From SAR86 cluster bacterium (GTDB taxonomy: Bacteria; Pseudomonadota; Gammaproteobacteria; Magnimaribacterales; Magnimaribacteraceae), in contig JADHSF010000002.1 of NCBI GenBank assembly GCA_016777005.1, forward strand, positions 1-64,000: a stretch of DNA of 64,000 bases. The letters are read 5' to 3'. Of the stretch, positions 1-9,442 are shown in pieces (position 1 is the stretch's first letter; every line of letters begins with the position of its first letter). Under the pieces are notes generated by a model, which saw only the letters and a program-made list of their open reading frames with translations, made no database searches and was not told the origin of the DNA. Made by a program: the position numbers and the translations under genes.

Positions 1-388
1 CTTTTTCATCAAAGCACACGCAAGGCAGCAGAATTATATCTAAATCAGAAGGATCTATTTCCGGAGTGTCTACGGGCTCTAAAATATTATAAATATTAGC
101 TTTTAAGTCCTGATGGTCTTCTAGTAAACAAAATTTCATCATTTTTGAGTCTTCAGCTACTGTTGGTAAATAAATTGCGGAATCTAACCCAGCTAAATAT
201 TGAATTAATTTTTGGGTAGGCATTTCGTTGCCTATAGACCAATAACAGGCAATTTTCTGACCTTTAAAATAATCCTTATAGCTAACTACCAGATTGAGTA
301 ATTTTTCTTCAGCAGCTAGCAGATATTCCTTAGAAATAGATTTTCTAGATTCAATAAATTTTTTCCTGAGTTCGGATTTAGTAGCCAT
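1..388 (-). CDS. fau: 5-formyltetrahydrofolate cyclo-ligase (N-terminal part; gene runs off window start)
   Basis: Reverse-strand reading MATKSELRKKFIESRKSISKEYLLAAEEKLLNLVVSYKDYFKGQKIACYWSIGNEMPTQKLIQYL...; located next to 6S RNA and zapA, the classical gammaproteobacterial order. Confidence 0.8.
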   Translation of the reverse strand, partial: MATKSELRKKFIESRKSISKEYLLAAEEKLLNLVVSYKDYFKGQKIACYWSIGNEMPTQKLIQYLAGLDSAIYLPTVAEDSKMMKFCLLEDHQDLKANIYNILEPVDTPEIDPSDLDIILLPCVCFDEK

Positions 389-398
389 CGATGGTGTT

Positions 399-568
399 TC
401 CCAGATTACCGTTGTTGCTTACTGCCCTGAACCGTACAGTTCAAGGCGGTGACCCCGTCAATTTATCAGGCTTCCCATTAGATGGGTATGCACAACAGAA
501 ACTTTTCAGAATCCCCTATTATTTTTTTATCGGCTCGAGAGTAGTAATAACTGACGAATAAACCAGGA
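399..568 (-). ncRNA. ssrS: 6S RNA (SsrS)
   Basis: Reverse complement contains GAGCCGAT... and CCGCCTTGAACTGTACGGTTCAGGGCAGTAAGC, matching the E. coli 6S pattern (CACCTTGAACCAAGGGTTCAAGGGTTACAGCC); position between fau and zapA; ends approximate. Confidence 0.82.
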
Positions 569-597
569 AACAGAAAAATTATAACCTATTATTGGCT

Positions 598-891
598 TCA
601 AAAAGCCAAAGTTTTTAACTGTTTTTGTATTTCTTCAGTAAGATTCTCTAAATCTTCGTTCATTGCCTCATCTCTTGTGCCATTAGATAAGTTCTTAAGA
701 TATTCATTACTGATATTTAATGCTGTGATTATCGCGGCTCTTTTTTCATCTAAGCCAGAGCCTTCTTTAACTTCTGTTAATTTATTATCTAAAAAAACAG
801 CTGCCTTTTTGACTTCTTCAGACTCTTCAGGAGGGCAGGCTATTTTATAACTTGAACCTAAAATTTTTACAGTAGTTGTCTCTTTACTCAT
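598..891 (-). CDS. zapA: Cell division protein ZapA
   Basis: 97 aa, VKILGSSYKIACPPEESEEVKKAAVFLDNKL, typical ZapA; next to 6S RNA. Confidence 0.9.
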   Translation of the reverse strand: MSKETTTVKILGSSYKIACPPEESEEVKKAAVFLDNKLTEVKEGSGLDEKRAAIITALNISNEYLKNLSNGTRDEAMNEDLENLTEEIQKQLKTLAF

Positions 892-1142
892 GAGATGCTC
901 TTATATTTTTTTATTATTCTTGAGATTCCATCTTTTGCAACTTCAAGATTCTCTGATAATAAATTATTCTCTTTTGAAAGCTGAAGATTTTTTTTTGAGA
1001 GATGTTCGTTAACCTCTTTTAGTTGTTGACTCAATTTAATGAGTTCATGAACCTCATTTTCTAGATTTTCAAATTTATTTTCTTTCATTTTGCGGTTTAA
1101 GTTTAACTTTGAACGTATTTTCTTGCTACCATGTTTTACCAT
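888..1142 (-). CDS. Small coiled-coil protein, ZapB-like/TIGR02449-type
   Basis: 84 aa, heptad-rich coiled coil, overlaps zapA by 4 nt. Confidence 0.6.
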   Translation of the reverse strand: MVKHGSKKIRSKLNLNRKMKENKFENLENEVHELIKLSQQLKEVNEHLSKKNLQLSKENNLLSENLEVAKDGISRIIKKYKSIS

Positions 1143-1171
1143 ATTAAGTACTTAAATTAATCAAAAGTGAA

Positions 1172-2476
1172 ATGACATTAAATTTTTCTGAAAGAAGAGA
1201 TCTCTTAGCAGATAAAGTCTTAGAAGATTCAGCAATTATTGTTTCTGCTGCATCAGTGAAATCAAGAATCTCTGATACTGAATATTCTTACAGGCAGGAT
1301 AGCAATTTCTATTATTTATCAGGTTATGAGGAGCCAGAATCACTTATCTTGATCAGGCCTAATCAAGACAAGGAAAGATTTGTTATTTTTTGTAGAGATA
1401 GAGATCCATTAAGAGAGCAATGGGATGGGTTTAGAACGGGTCAAGAGGGAGTCATTCAAGACTATGGAGCAGATGCAGCTTATAGCATTAACTCTATTGA
1501 TGAGATTATGCCTAAACTGCTAGAGGGTACTAAAAATATTTATTTCTCTATGAGCGCTCCTTGTGGTGTGGATGCCAAAATAAGTAGCTGGATAGAGGAT
1601 ATTAGAAAGAACACAAGATCTGGTGCAGAGCCTCCCCAGAACCTCCTTTCTCTTGATTCAATACTTCATGAAATGAGATTGATCAAAGAAAGTGATGAGA
1701 TGGACTTAATGAAGAAGGCTGCAAATATAACTACTGAGGCTCATATAAGGGCAATGCAGTCAGTAAGACCTGGAATGTATGAATATCAACTCGAAGCAGA
1801 ATATTTATATGCATTTAATAAGAATGGAGCTCGTTCACCAGCTTACAATTCAATAGTGGGTGGGGGCAATAACTCTTGCATACTTCATTACGTTGAAAAT
1901 AATGCTGAATTAAAAGATGGAGACCTAGTGCTCGTAGATGCTGGATGTGAATATCAATACTACGCATCAGATGTGACACGAACCTTCCCAGTGAATGGCA
2001 AGTTTTCGCCAGAACAAAGAGAAATCTATTCGATTGTCTTAGAGGCCCATAAGCAATCCATGGAACAGGCTAAGCCGGGCAATAAATGGAACCTTATGCA
2101 TGAAAAGTCTGTTGAAGTTATCGTAGAGGGACTTCTTTCTATTGGTCTTCTACAAGGCTCAAGAGATGAGATTATCGATAAAGGTGAATATTCAAAATTC
2201 TATATGCACCGAATAGGTCATTGGTTAGGAATGGATGTTCATGATGTTGGCAGTTATAAACAAGATGGAGACTGGAGACCGCTTGAAGAAGGAATGGTTA
2301 TGACAGTTGAACCAGGTATTTATATATTAGATTCTATGGAGGGTGTGGATGACAAGTGGAAGGGCATTGGTGTGAGAATAGAGGATGATATAGCTATTAC
2401 AGAATCAGGATTTGAGATATTAACACCCGATGTTCCCAGAACTATTGAAGAAGTAGAACAAACAGTCCAAGGTTAA
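1172..2476 (+). CDS. pepP: Xaa-Pro aminopeptidase (M24B)
   Basis: AMP_N region plus M24 motifs (LVDAGCEYQYYASDVTRTFPVNG, HRIGHWLGMDVHD, VEPGIYI). Confidence 0.92.
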   Translation: MTLNFSERRDLLADKVLEDSAIIVSAASVKSRISDTEYSYRQDSNFYYLSGYEEPESLILIRPNQDKERFVIFCRDRDPLREQWDGFRTGQEGVIQDYGADAAYSINSIDEIMPKLLEGTKNIYFSMSAPCGVDAKISSWIEDIRKNTRSGAEPPQNLLSLDSILHEMRLIKESDEMDLMKKAANITTEAHIRAMQSVRPGMYEYQLEAEYLYAFNKNGARSPAYNSIVGGGNNSCILHYVENNAELKDGDLVLVDAGCEYQYYASDVTRTFPVNGKFSPEQREIYSIVLEAHKQSMEQAKPGNKWNLMHEKSVEVIVEGLLSIGLLQGSRDEIIDKGEYSKFYMHRIGHWLGMDVHDVGSYKQDGDWRPLEEGMVMTVEPGIYILDSMEGVDDKWKGIGVRIEDDIAITESGFEILTPDVPRTIEEVEQTVQG

Positions 2477-3652
2477 GTGGATTATCAGGTATCAATTGTA
2501 GGTGGAGGAATTACGGGTGCTTTACTAGCACTTTATCTTGGCAAGGCAGGAATAAAAGTCTGTTTGATTGATAAAAATAAACCCTCTGAATCTATTTCCA
2601 ACCCCGCTGTAGGAAGAACCGCTTCACTCAATCTTTCTTCAATTGAAACTCTAAAGGAAGTTGGGGTTTGGAATATTATTCAACAAAATTCTAAAACCTT
2701 CGACGAAATATTTGTCTGGGATTCGGAAGGTTCATCATCTGTCCAGTTTAAAGCTACAGAGATATCAAGAAATAATCTAGGAGCAATAGTTCATAACAAT
2801 ATTATTCTTGAGGCTCTATTTAAAGAGGTAAAAAAACTCTCAGATGTTCATTTAATTGAAGAAGAATCAGTTAAGAATCTAACAGATGATCGTGACGGTG
2901 CGGTAATCATAACTGAGTCGGGTCTTAAAATTACTTCTGAAATAACCGTAGGCGCTGATGGTTCCCTGTCGCGTATTAGAGATTTGTCTAAGATGTCTAT
3001 AAGAACTTGGAGCTATCATCAATTAGCTATAGTTTCTTCTGTAATAACTGAAGAGCCGCTCAAAGGGACTGCTTATCAAATATTTACAGACACAGGACCC
3101 ATTGCTTTGTTGCCTTTATCTCACGAAGAGAACCTCGCTTCTCTGATATGGTCAACGGATCAGAGTTATGGAGAGAAACTCCTAAGTCTAGATAATGATT
3201 CTTTAATGTATGAACTGCAATTAAAAACAGAAGATAGATTTGGAGCAATTAAGCTTAATGAAGAGATCAGATCCTTTCCCTTGCATCAACTTCATGCAAA
3301 AAAGTTTTTTCAAGGAAGATCGGTACTAGTAGGTGATTCTGCTCATACTATCCATCCTTTGGCAGGTCAGGGCTTGAATCTAGGGATAGCTGATGTAAAA
3401 GCATTAGCAGAATTGGTTATTCCAGCTAATAGGTATGGGAAGAACTTGTATGATGAAAATATACTTGAAGCATACAGCAAAAAAAGAGAGCCAGAGAGTT
3501 ACAAAATGATAGCGTTGATGGAGGCTTTTAAGAGGGGATTCGGTTCTGAAAATCCTTGGGTTAAGCTCGGAAGAAATTTTGCTTTCAACTTTGCCGGAAA
3601 GGCTAAGCCATTAAAGAGAAGGCTTATAAAAGAAGCGGCAGGTATTATTTAA
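2477..3652 (+). CDS. ubiH: FAD-dependent monooxygenase of UbiH/VisC family
   Basis: N-terminal [26 protein letters not shown] Rossmann motif and [18 protein letters not shown] motif; GTG start; follows pepP as in E. coli. Confidence 0.8.
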   Translation: MDYQVSIVGGGITGALLALYLGKAGIKVCLIDKNKPSESISNPAVGRTASLNLSSIETLKEVGVWNIIQQNSKTFDEIFVWDSEGSSSVQFKATEISRNNLGAIVHNNIILEALFKEVKKLSDVHLIEEESVKNLTDDRDGAVIITESGLKITSEITVGADGSLSRIRDLSKMSIRTWSYHQLAIVSSVITEEPLKGTAYQIFTDTGPIALLPLSHEENLASLIWSTDQSYGEKLLSLDNDSLMYELQLKTEDRFGAIKLNEEIRSFPLHQLHAKKFFQGRSVLVGDSAHTIHPLAGQGLNLGIADVKALAELVIPANRYGKNLYDENILEAYSKKREPESYKMIALMEAFKRGFGSENPWVKLGRNFAFNFAGKAKPLKRRLIKEAAGII

Positions 3653-3800
3653 TTTTACCTTCAGTGTAAAGCACGTGTTTTCTAACAACAGGATCAAATT
3701 TTTTGATTTCCATCTTATCAGGCATAGCGGATTTGTTTTTATCTGTTGTATAGAAATGACCTGTTCCAGCTGAAGATACTAGTCTTATTTTCTCTCTCAT
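3645..3800 (-). CDS. rpmG: 50S ribosomal protein L33 (Cys-free, Zn-independent form)
   Basis: Not in supplied ORF track; reverse strand reads [51 protein letters not shown] (51 aa), adjacent to rpmB. Confidence 0.93.
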   Translation of the reverse strand: MREKIRLVSSAGTGHFYTTDKNKSAMPDKMEIKKFDPVVRKHVLYTEGKIK

Positions 3801-4033
3801 ATCTTTTCTCCTTTGGATCTTATGTCTGCTAGCACTTTATCAATACCGTTTTTATCTATGGTTCTCATGCCTCTCGCTGAGACAGTAAGGCTTATATACC
3901 TATTTTCTGATTCGACCCAAAACTTATGTTTGTGTAGATTAGGCTGGAAGGTTCTTTTGTTCCTATTCTTCGCGAACGAAACATTATTTCCCGCTTGAGG
4001 TTTTTTACCGGTCACTTGGCAGACTTTGGACAT
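3797..4033 (-). CDS. rpmB: 50S ribosomal protein L28
   Basis: [39 protein letters not shown]. Confidence 0.96.
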   Translation of the reverse strand: MSKVCQVTGKKPQAGNNVSFAKNRNKRTFQPNLHKHKFWVESENRYISLTVSARGMRTIDKNGIDKVLADIRSKGEKI

Positions 4034-4081
4034 AACTTTCTTAAATAATTCTCTATAGAGTCGCGTTTTATACTAGAAGCA

Positions 4082-4112
4082 TTGACAGAAAGCAAGAATA
4101 AGCCGTTATAAT
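4082..4112 (+). promoter_or_regulatory. Candidate sigma70 promoter for coaBC (TTGACA – 19 bp – TATAAT)
   Basis: Exact consensus -35 (4082-4087) and -10 (4107-4112) boxes; spacer slightly long at 19 bp; 22 bp upstream of the coaBC start codon. Confidence 0.55.
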
Positions 4113-4134
4113 CTTGTACATCGAGGAATAAAAT

Positions 4135-5337
4135 TTGGAATCCTTAGTTAATAAAAACATTATATTGGGCGTTACTGGTGGAATAGCAGCTTATAAATCA
4201 GCTGAAATAGTCAGGCATTTAAAAAAATCAGGAAGTTCTGTGCGTGTTGTAATGACTGCATCTGCAGAAGAATTTATTACCCCCTTAACCATGCAGGCTT
4301 TATCTGGAAATAGAGTTTCCACAGAGCTTCTTGATGTTGAAGCAGAGGCCGCAATGGGCCACATTGAATTAGCGAAATGGGCTGATGGCATCCTAATAGC
4401 ACCAGCAACCGCAAACACATTGGCTAGACTTTCTTCAGGCAGAGGAGATGATTTACTATCGACTGTCACCCTTGCTTTTGACGGACCAATTGCCTTGGCT
4501 CCCGCAATGAATCAAGCTATGTGGAGAGATTCTAGAACTCAAGGAAATTTGGATAGCCTGATTGGTAATGGCTTCACTATTTGTGGGCCAGATTCAGGTG
4601 AACAGGCATGTGGGGATGTCGGTCTTGGAAGAATGTTAGAGCCCATTCAAATATTAGATATCTTTTCATCGTTATTTGATAAAGGAATATTGCTAGGAAA
4701 AGACGTACTAATAACTGCAGGTCCAACCCAAGAGCCCATTGATCCCGTGAGATTTATCACTAATAGGAGCTCTGGAAAAATGGGGTATAACTTGGCAGAG
4801 TCTGCAGTCCAAGCGGGTGCAAAGGTTACCCTCATTAGTGGTCCTGTAAATTTAGATCCTCCTTCAAACTGTCACCTTGTATCTGTTAATACAGCAAAAG
4901 AAATGCATGAGGCAGTTATGCATCATATACAAGGCAAAGATGTTTATATTGGTACAGCTGCAGTGTCTGACTATAGTCCAATAAAGTCTCATGATTCAAA
5001 AATTAAGAAAGATGGAAGTCAGTCCGCAATGGTTCTTGAGTTAAAAGAAAACCGAGATATTCTTAAATCTGTAAGTGAATTAAAAGAACGACCCTATGTC
5101 GTCGGGTTTGCCGCTGAAACAGACAACTTAATCGATAATGCTAAGAAAAAGTTAAATAATAAACACCTTGATTTAATAGTGGCTAATGACGTGTCTGATA
5201 AAAATATAGGTTTTGATTCTGATGATAATGAAGTTACTCTTATTACTCAAAAGGAACAGAAGCTTTTAGAGAAACAAACTAAAAAGAAGATTTCAAATAA
5301 AATAATAGAGTTCATATCAGGGAGAATAAATGATTAA
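4135..5337 (+). CDS. coaBC: Bifunctional phosphopantothenoylcysteine decarboxylase/phosphopantothenate-cysteine ligase
   Basis: NIILGVTGGIAAYKSAEIVRHLKK, APAMNQAMW, CGDVGLGRM, ITAGPTQEPIDPVRFITNRSSGKMG. Confidence 0.95.
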   Translation: MESLVNKNIILGVTGGIAAYKSAEIVRHLKKSGSSVRVVMTASAEEFITPLTMQALSGNRVSTELLDVEAEAAMGHIELAKWADGILIAPATANTLARLSSGRGDDLLSTVTLAFDGPIALAPAMNQAMWRDSRTQGNLDSLIGNGFTICGPDSGEQACGDVGLGRMLEPIQILDIFSSLFDKGILLGKDVLITAGPTQEPIDPVRFITNRSSGKMGYNLAESAVQAGAKVTLISGPVNLDPPSNCHLVSVNTAKEMHEAVMHHIQGKDVYIGTAAVSDYSPIKSHDSKIKKDGSQSAMVLELKENRDILKSVSELKERPYVVGFAAETDNLIDNAKKKLNNKHLDLIVANDVSDKNIGFDSDDNEVTLITQKEQKLLEKQTKKKISNKIIEFISGRIND

Positions 5338-6607
5338 ACTAGCTAAACCAGAGAGTGTGGGAATTTCATCAGAAAGACTTGCAAATATAGGAGACTCTAT
5401 GAGATCTCTTATCGATTCAAAAAAAATACCAGGAACAGTTACTCTAGTGGCGAGGAAAGGAGAGGTTGTCCATTTTGAAGCTAATGGTAAAAGAGATATA
5501 GAAAGAGATTTGCCTATGGAAATTGATACTATCCATAGAATTTATTCTCAATCCAAGCCAGTTACAGGAGTCGCTTTAATGATGCTATTTGAGGAAGGAA
5601 AATTCCTTATGACTGACCCTGTTGCAAAATATCTTCCTGAGTTTTCAGATATGCAAGTTTACGCAGGCGAAGAGAATGGAAAGATGAAGACTGAAGCGGC
5701 AACTTCACCTATTACTATTCAACAGCTTGCTTCACATACTTCAGGTTTGTCATATTCATTCATACCAGGTCCGGTAGGCGCTATGTATATCGCCGAAGAA
5801 GCCGAGAGAGGTTTGGGAAATATCCCAAGCGCTGGCGGAATGCTTTTCCCTGAAGGCACAAAACCACCTTTCAGCAATCTTAGGGAATGGACTAAAGCAC
5901 TAGCAGAACTACCTTTAGTTGCTCAACCTGGAACTGTATGGAATTACAGTGTTGGAATGGATGTTATGGGAGCACTCATAGAAGAATTAGCTGGAATGAC
6001 ATTCGGTGATTTTCTTCAGAAAAGGATCTTTGGCCCTCTTGGCATGGAAGATACCGGTTTCATGGTCCCAGAAGAAAAACTGAATAGATTTTCAGCGAAT
6101 TATAGTCCTCTACCGGACAATATGATGCTTACGGATGATCCTGAAAAGTCAGGTTACAGAACACCACCTCAACTTGAATCTGGTGGCGGAGGACTAGTAA
6201 GTACAGTAGGAGACTACCTGAAGTTTGCGCAGATGTTATTAAACAAAGGTGAATACGAAGGAAAAAGGTATTTAGGGAAAAAGACAGTTAAGTTCATGAC
6301 TGCCAACCATATGGGTTCAGTAAACGCTAATGAAGGTCTGACCAGCCTTTTCAATATGCTTGGGAACGGATATCAAGTACAAGGTATGGGATTTGGTGTA
6401 ACGGGATCAGTAGTTGTAAATCCCGCTCTTACAGGTCTACCGGTTTCAAAGGGGGCTTTTAGCTGGGGCGGCGCAGCCAGTACTCATTTTTGGATAGACA
6501 ATAAAGAAGATCTTATTGGTATTGTTCATACGCAACTTTTACCTGATGGAACATATCCTGTAAGAGAACTGATGCAATTAGCTACCTACCAAGCAATTAT
6601 CGATTAG
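5330..6607 (+). CDS. Serine hydrolase, beta-lactamase/class C esterase family
   Basis: SQSKPVTGVALMMLFEEGKF (SxxK), Tyr in WNYSVGMDVMGALIEELAG, C-terminal FSWGGAASTHFWID. Confidence 0.85.
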   Translation: MIKLAKPESVGISSERLANIGDSMRSLIDSKKIPGTVTLVARKGEVVHFEANGKRDIERDLPMEIDTIHRIYSQSKPVTGVALMMLFEEGKFLMTDPVAKYLPEFSDMQVYAGEENGKMKTEAATSPITIQQLASHTSGLSYSFIPGPVGAMYIAEEAERGLGNIPSAGGMLFPEGTKPPFSNLREWTKALAELPLVAQPGTVWNYSVGMDVMGALIEELAGMTFGDFLQKRIFGPLGMEDTGFMVPEEKLNRFSANYSPLPDNMMLTDDPEKSGYRTPPQLESGGGGLVSTVGDYLKFAQMLLNKGEYEGKRYLGKKTVKFMTANHMGSVNANEGLTSLFNMLGNGYQVQGMGFGVTGSVVVNPALTGLPVSKGAFSWGGAASTHFWIDNKEDLIGIVHTQLLPDGTYPVRELMQLATYQAIID

Positions 6608-6616
6608 CAGGTAAGT

Positions 6617-6647
6617 AAAAAAAAGACGCTTGATGCGTCTTTTTTTT
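6617..6647. terminator. Bidirectional rho-independent terminator
   Basis: AAAAAAAAGACGC-TTGAT-GCGTCTTTTTTTT: perfect stem flanked by A-tract and T-tract between convergent genes. Confidence 0.9.
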
Positions 6648-6662
6648 GATTTTGATCTTTAA

Positions 6663-7133
6663 CTATTTTTCATCTGAAGGACTTTCTTCTTCAGTTGGTA
6701 GCTCTTCAGCGATAGTTTCTTCAGCCGGTGTTTCTTCTGCTGGCTCTTCATCAACAGGAGCCTCTACAGCTACAGCTTCTTCAACAACCACTTCTTCGAC
6801 AGGAGTTTCTGCAGCCACAGATTCTTCAGCAACTACTTCCGCAGCTATAACTTCCTCGACAGGAGCTTCTTCAACTGCAGTTGCCGCTTTAGTTCTATTA
6901 CCAAAACGTTTTTTGAACTTATCAACTCTACCGCCTTCATTTACAAATTTCTGCTTACCGGTATAAAAAGGATGCGAGGCAGAAGAGATGTCAAGCACAC
7001 AATATGGATATGTGTTTCCTTCCCACTCTTTTGTTTGATCTGTGCCTAGAGTTGAACGAATAAGAAAATACTCATCCACACTTGTATCGTGGAATAGTAC
7101 TTCTCGGTATTCTGGGTGAATTTCTTTTCTCAT
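6663..7133 (-). CDS. rpmE2: 50S ribosomal protein L31 type B with ~75 aa acidic Ala/Glu/Val/Pro-rich C-terminal extension
   Basis: [29 protein letters not shown]...[37 protein letters not shown] core; tail [33 protein letters not shown]... Confidence 0.92.
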   Translation of the reverse strand: MRKEIHPEYREVLFHDTSVDEYFLIRSTLGTDQTKEWEGNTYPYCVLDISSASHPFYTGKQKFVNEGGRVDKFKKRFGNRTKAATAVEEAPVEEVIAAEVVAEESVAAETPVEEVVVEEAVAVEAPVDEEPAEETPAEETIAEELPTEEESPSDEK

Positions 7134-7231
7134 TTAATAATTTTGATGGTAAAAATAGGTCGGCGCATTATACAAGACAGATAATACAAGGCAAATGCAT
7201 AATTTAAATTAGAATGAACAATTATTAGTTT

Positions 7232-9442
7232 ATGAGTTCAGATTTAGTAGAAGTTTTAGTCCCCATCCCCTTGATGGAGAAATTCTCCTATTTTCCTCCA
7301 AAGAACAATACTTCTCTTTTAAAACAAGGATCAAGGGTTCTAATTCCTTTTGGTAAGAGAACACTAGTAGGTGTTGTATGGAGTTTTTCAAAAAAAGACT
7401 CCATAGATAAAAGAAAATATAGACACATTGTTGAAGTGCTAGACGAGGCACCTCTATTGGACGCCCATTCGATTAATTTAGCTGAATGGGCCTCTCGTTA
7501 TTACCATTACCCCTTAGGAGAGATAATTGCATACTTTTTCCCTCCTTCAATAAGAAAAGGTAAAGAAGCTAAATTCAGAGAGAGTAAATATTTAGAACTT
7601 ACTTCTAAGGGATCCTTTTTACAATCCGAGGATTTAGCTCGTGCTCCTATTCAACAAAAGTTATTAGCTCTTTTAAAGGAAAAGAAAGAAATAACCCTTA
7701 AGTCTGCTCAGGCCTTTGGAATAAGTACAACTGCGATCAATAGTCTTATTGAGAAAGGGTATATCAATAGATTCTCTAGAGAATTATCGCCATACAAAAA
7801 ATTAGAAAATAAAAAGTTATTGCCATCGAAGAAACTCAATCCAGAGCAAAAAGAAGCAGTGAAAGCTATCAATAGCGCACAAGGAAAGAATATAACCTTC
7901 TTATTGGATGGAATAACTGGAAGTGGAAAAACAGAGGTCTACTTGCAGGCAATTCAAGAAGTTGTTAATCAAGGCAAACAAGCTCTAATCCTCATCCCCG
8001 AGATAGGTCTTGCTCCTCAAGCAGAGGAAAGATTCAAAGAGTATTTTGGAGATAGGGTTATGTCTTTCCATTCTGCTAAAAATGATCGTGAGAAAGTTGA
8101 TGCATGGTTAGGAGCCTCTAGAGGCTTGGTTGATATTATTATTGGCACTCGTTCAAGCGTTTTCTTGCCGATGAAGAACCTAGGTATCATTATTGTAGAT
8201 GAGGAGCATGACCTTTCTTTTAAGCAAATGGATAAGTTTAGATATTCTGCTAGAGATATGGCTTTGTATAGAGCAAAACTTGAAAAAGTCCCCGTTGTTT
8301 TGGCATCAGCTACTCCATCTCTAGAAACATTAAAAAATGCAGAGGAAGATAAGTACAAAGTACTCAAGTTAAGTAAGAGGGCTACTGGAGCAAGTTTACC
8401 CACTTTTCAGGCTGTAGATTTACGAGGCAAAGAATTGAACGAAGGATTAAGTAAAGAACTGCTAGAGGCCACTCACTTGGAACTATCAAAGGGAAATCAG
8501 GTATTAATTTTCTTGAATAGACGAGGCTATGCCCCGTCAATGATTTGTAAAGTTTGTGGATGGATTTCCAATTGTGACAGATGTGATGCGCTTATGACTG
8601 TTCATAAGAATCCATTTAAGCTTCACTGCCATCACTGTGAGGCACAAAAAACTTATCCTAACAAATGTCAGTCTTGCGACTCTAATGATTTTTTGACCTA
8701 CGGTTTTGGCACGGAAAGAATTGAAGAGTTCTTGCAAGGTCATTTTCCAGAGGCGATGACTTTAAGAATAGATAGCGATTCAACAAGAAAGAAAGAAACA
8801 CTAAATGAGTATTTTAATGAAATAAGGAAAGGGAAGCCGATGATCTTATTAGGCACTCAGTTATTAGCTAAGGGCCATCATTTTCCGGATGTAACACTGG
8901 TTGGAATTATAGATGCAGATTCTGGCTTATTCAGTGCCGACTTCAGGGGAAGTGAACGAGTTGCTCAGTTGATGACTCAAGTTTCTGGACGAGCAGGAAG
9001 AGACAAAAAGCCAGGTCGGGTTATTTTGCAATCCTACTGTCCAGATCATCCTCAAATTGAAGAAATCATCACAGGAAGCTATGAAGGATTTGCAAAAAAA
9101 TTATTAGAAGAAAGAAAAAGTTCAAAGATCCCCCCGTTCACCTTTCAGGCCAAAATCTTTGCCGAATCCCCAAAAAGTTTAGTCAGTAGAGATTTCATTT
9201 TAAATTTACTGAATAGGGCAAACGTCGATGAAAAGGTGAAAGCCAATGTTCGTCTTGTAGGGCCTCTACCATCTGTCATGGAAAAAAAATCTGGTGTCTA
9301 CAGATGGGAATTAAGTATCTTTTCGGCCAGTAGATCAAATTTACATAAGTTCTTGGATGTGATGCAATCTAGGCTTTATGACGCGAAAGCATCGAAACAG
9401 GTGAGATGGGCCATTGATGTAGACCCATTGTCATCAATTTAG
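7232..9442 (+). CDS. priA: Primosomal protein N' (PriA helicase)
   Basis: LLDGITGSGKTEVYLQAI, VDEEHD, Zn-binding Cys cluster CKVCGWISNCDRCDALMTVHKN...CHHCEAQKTYPNKCQSCDS, GTERIEE. Confidence 0.96.
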   Translation: MSSDLVEVLVPIPLMEKFSYFPPKNNTSLLKQGSRVLIPFGKRTLVGVVWSFSKKDSIDKRKYRHIVEVLDEAPLLDAHSINLAEWASRYYHYPLGEIIAYFFPPSIRKGKEAKFRESKYLELTSKGSFLQSEDLARAPIQQKLLALLKEKKEITLKSAQAFGISTTAINSLIEKGYINRFSRELSPYKKLENKKLLPSKKLNPEQKEAVKAINSAQGKNITFLLDGITGSGKTEVYLQAIQEVVNQGKQALILIPEIGLAPQAEERFKEYFGDRVMSFHSAKNDREKVDAWLGASRGLVDIIIGTRSSVFLPMKNLGIIIVDEEHDLSFKQMDKFRYSARDMALYRAKLEKVPVVLASATPSLETLKNAEEDKYKVLKLSKRATGASLPTFQAVDLRGKELNEGLSKELLEATHLELSKGNQVLIFLNRRGYAPSMICKVCGWISNCDRCDALMTVHKNPFKLHCHHCEAQKTYPNKCQSCDSNDFLTYGFGTERIEEFLQGHFPEAMTLRIDSDSTRKKETLNEYFNEIRKGKPMILLGTQLLAKGHHFPDVTLVGIIDADSGLFSADFRGSERVAQLMTQVSGRAGRDKKPGRVILQSYCPDHPQIEEIITGSYEGFAKKLLEERKSSKIPPFTFQAKIFAESPKSLVSRDFILNLLNRANVDEKVKANVRLVGPLPSVMEKKSGVYRWELSIFSASRSNLHKFLDVMQSRLYDAKASKQVRWAIDVDPLSSI

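Noticed and set aside
4191-4469. 92-aa minus ORF opposite coaBC (and other antisense ORFs such as 8017-8403, 26014-26355, 27851-28201, 34886-35251)
   Set aside because: Antisense to clear conserved genes, no ribosome-binding or motif support.
6646-6966. 106-aa plus-strand ORF rich in Ser/Thr/Ala
   Set aside because: It is the antisense of the repetitive acidic L31 tail; composition is an artefact of GAA/GCT-rich codons on the other strand.
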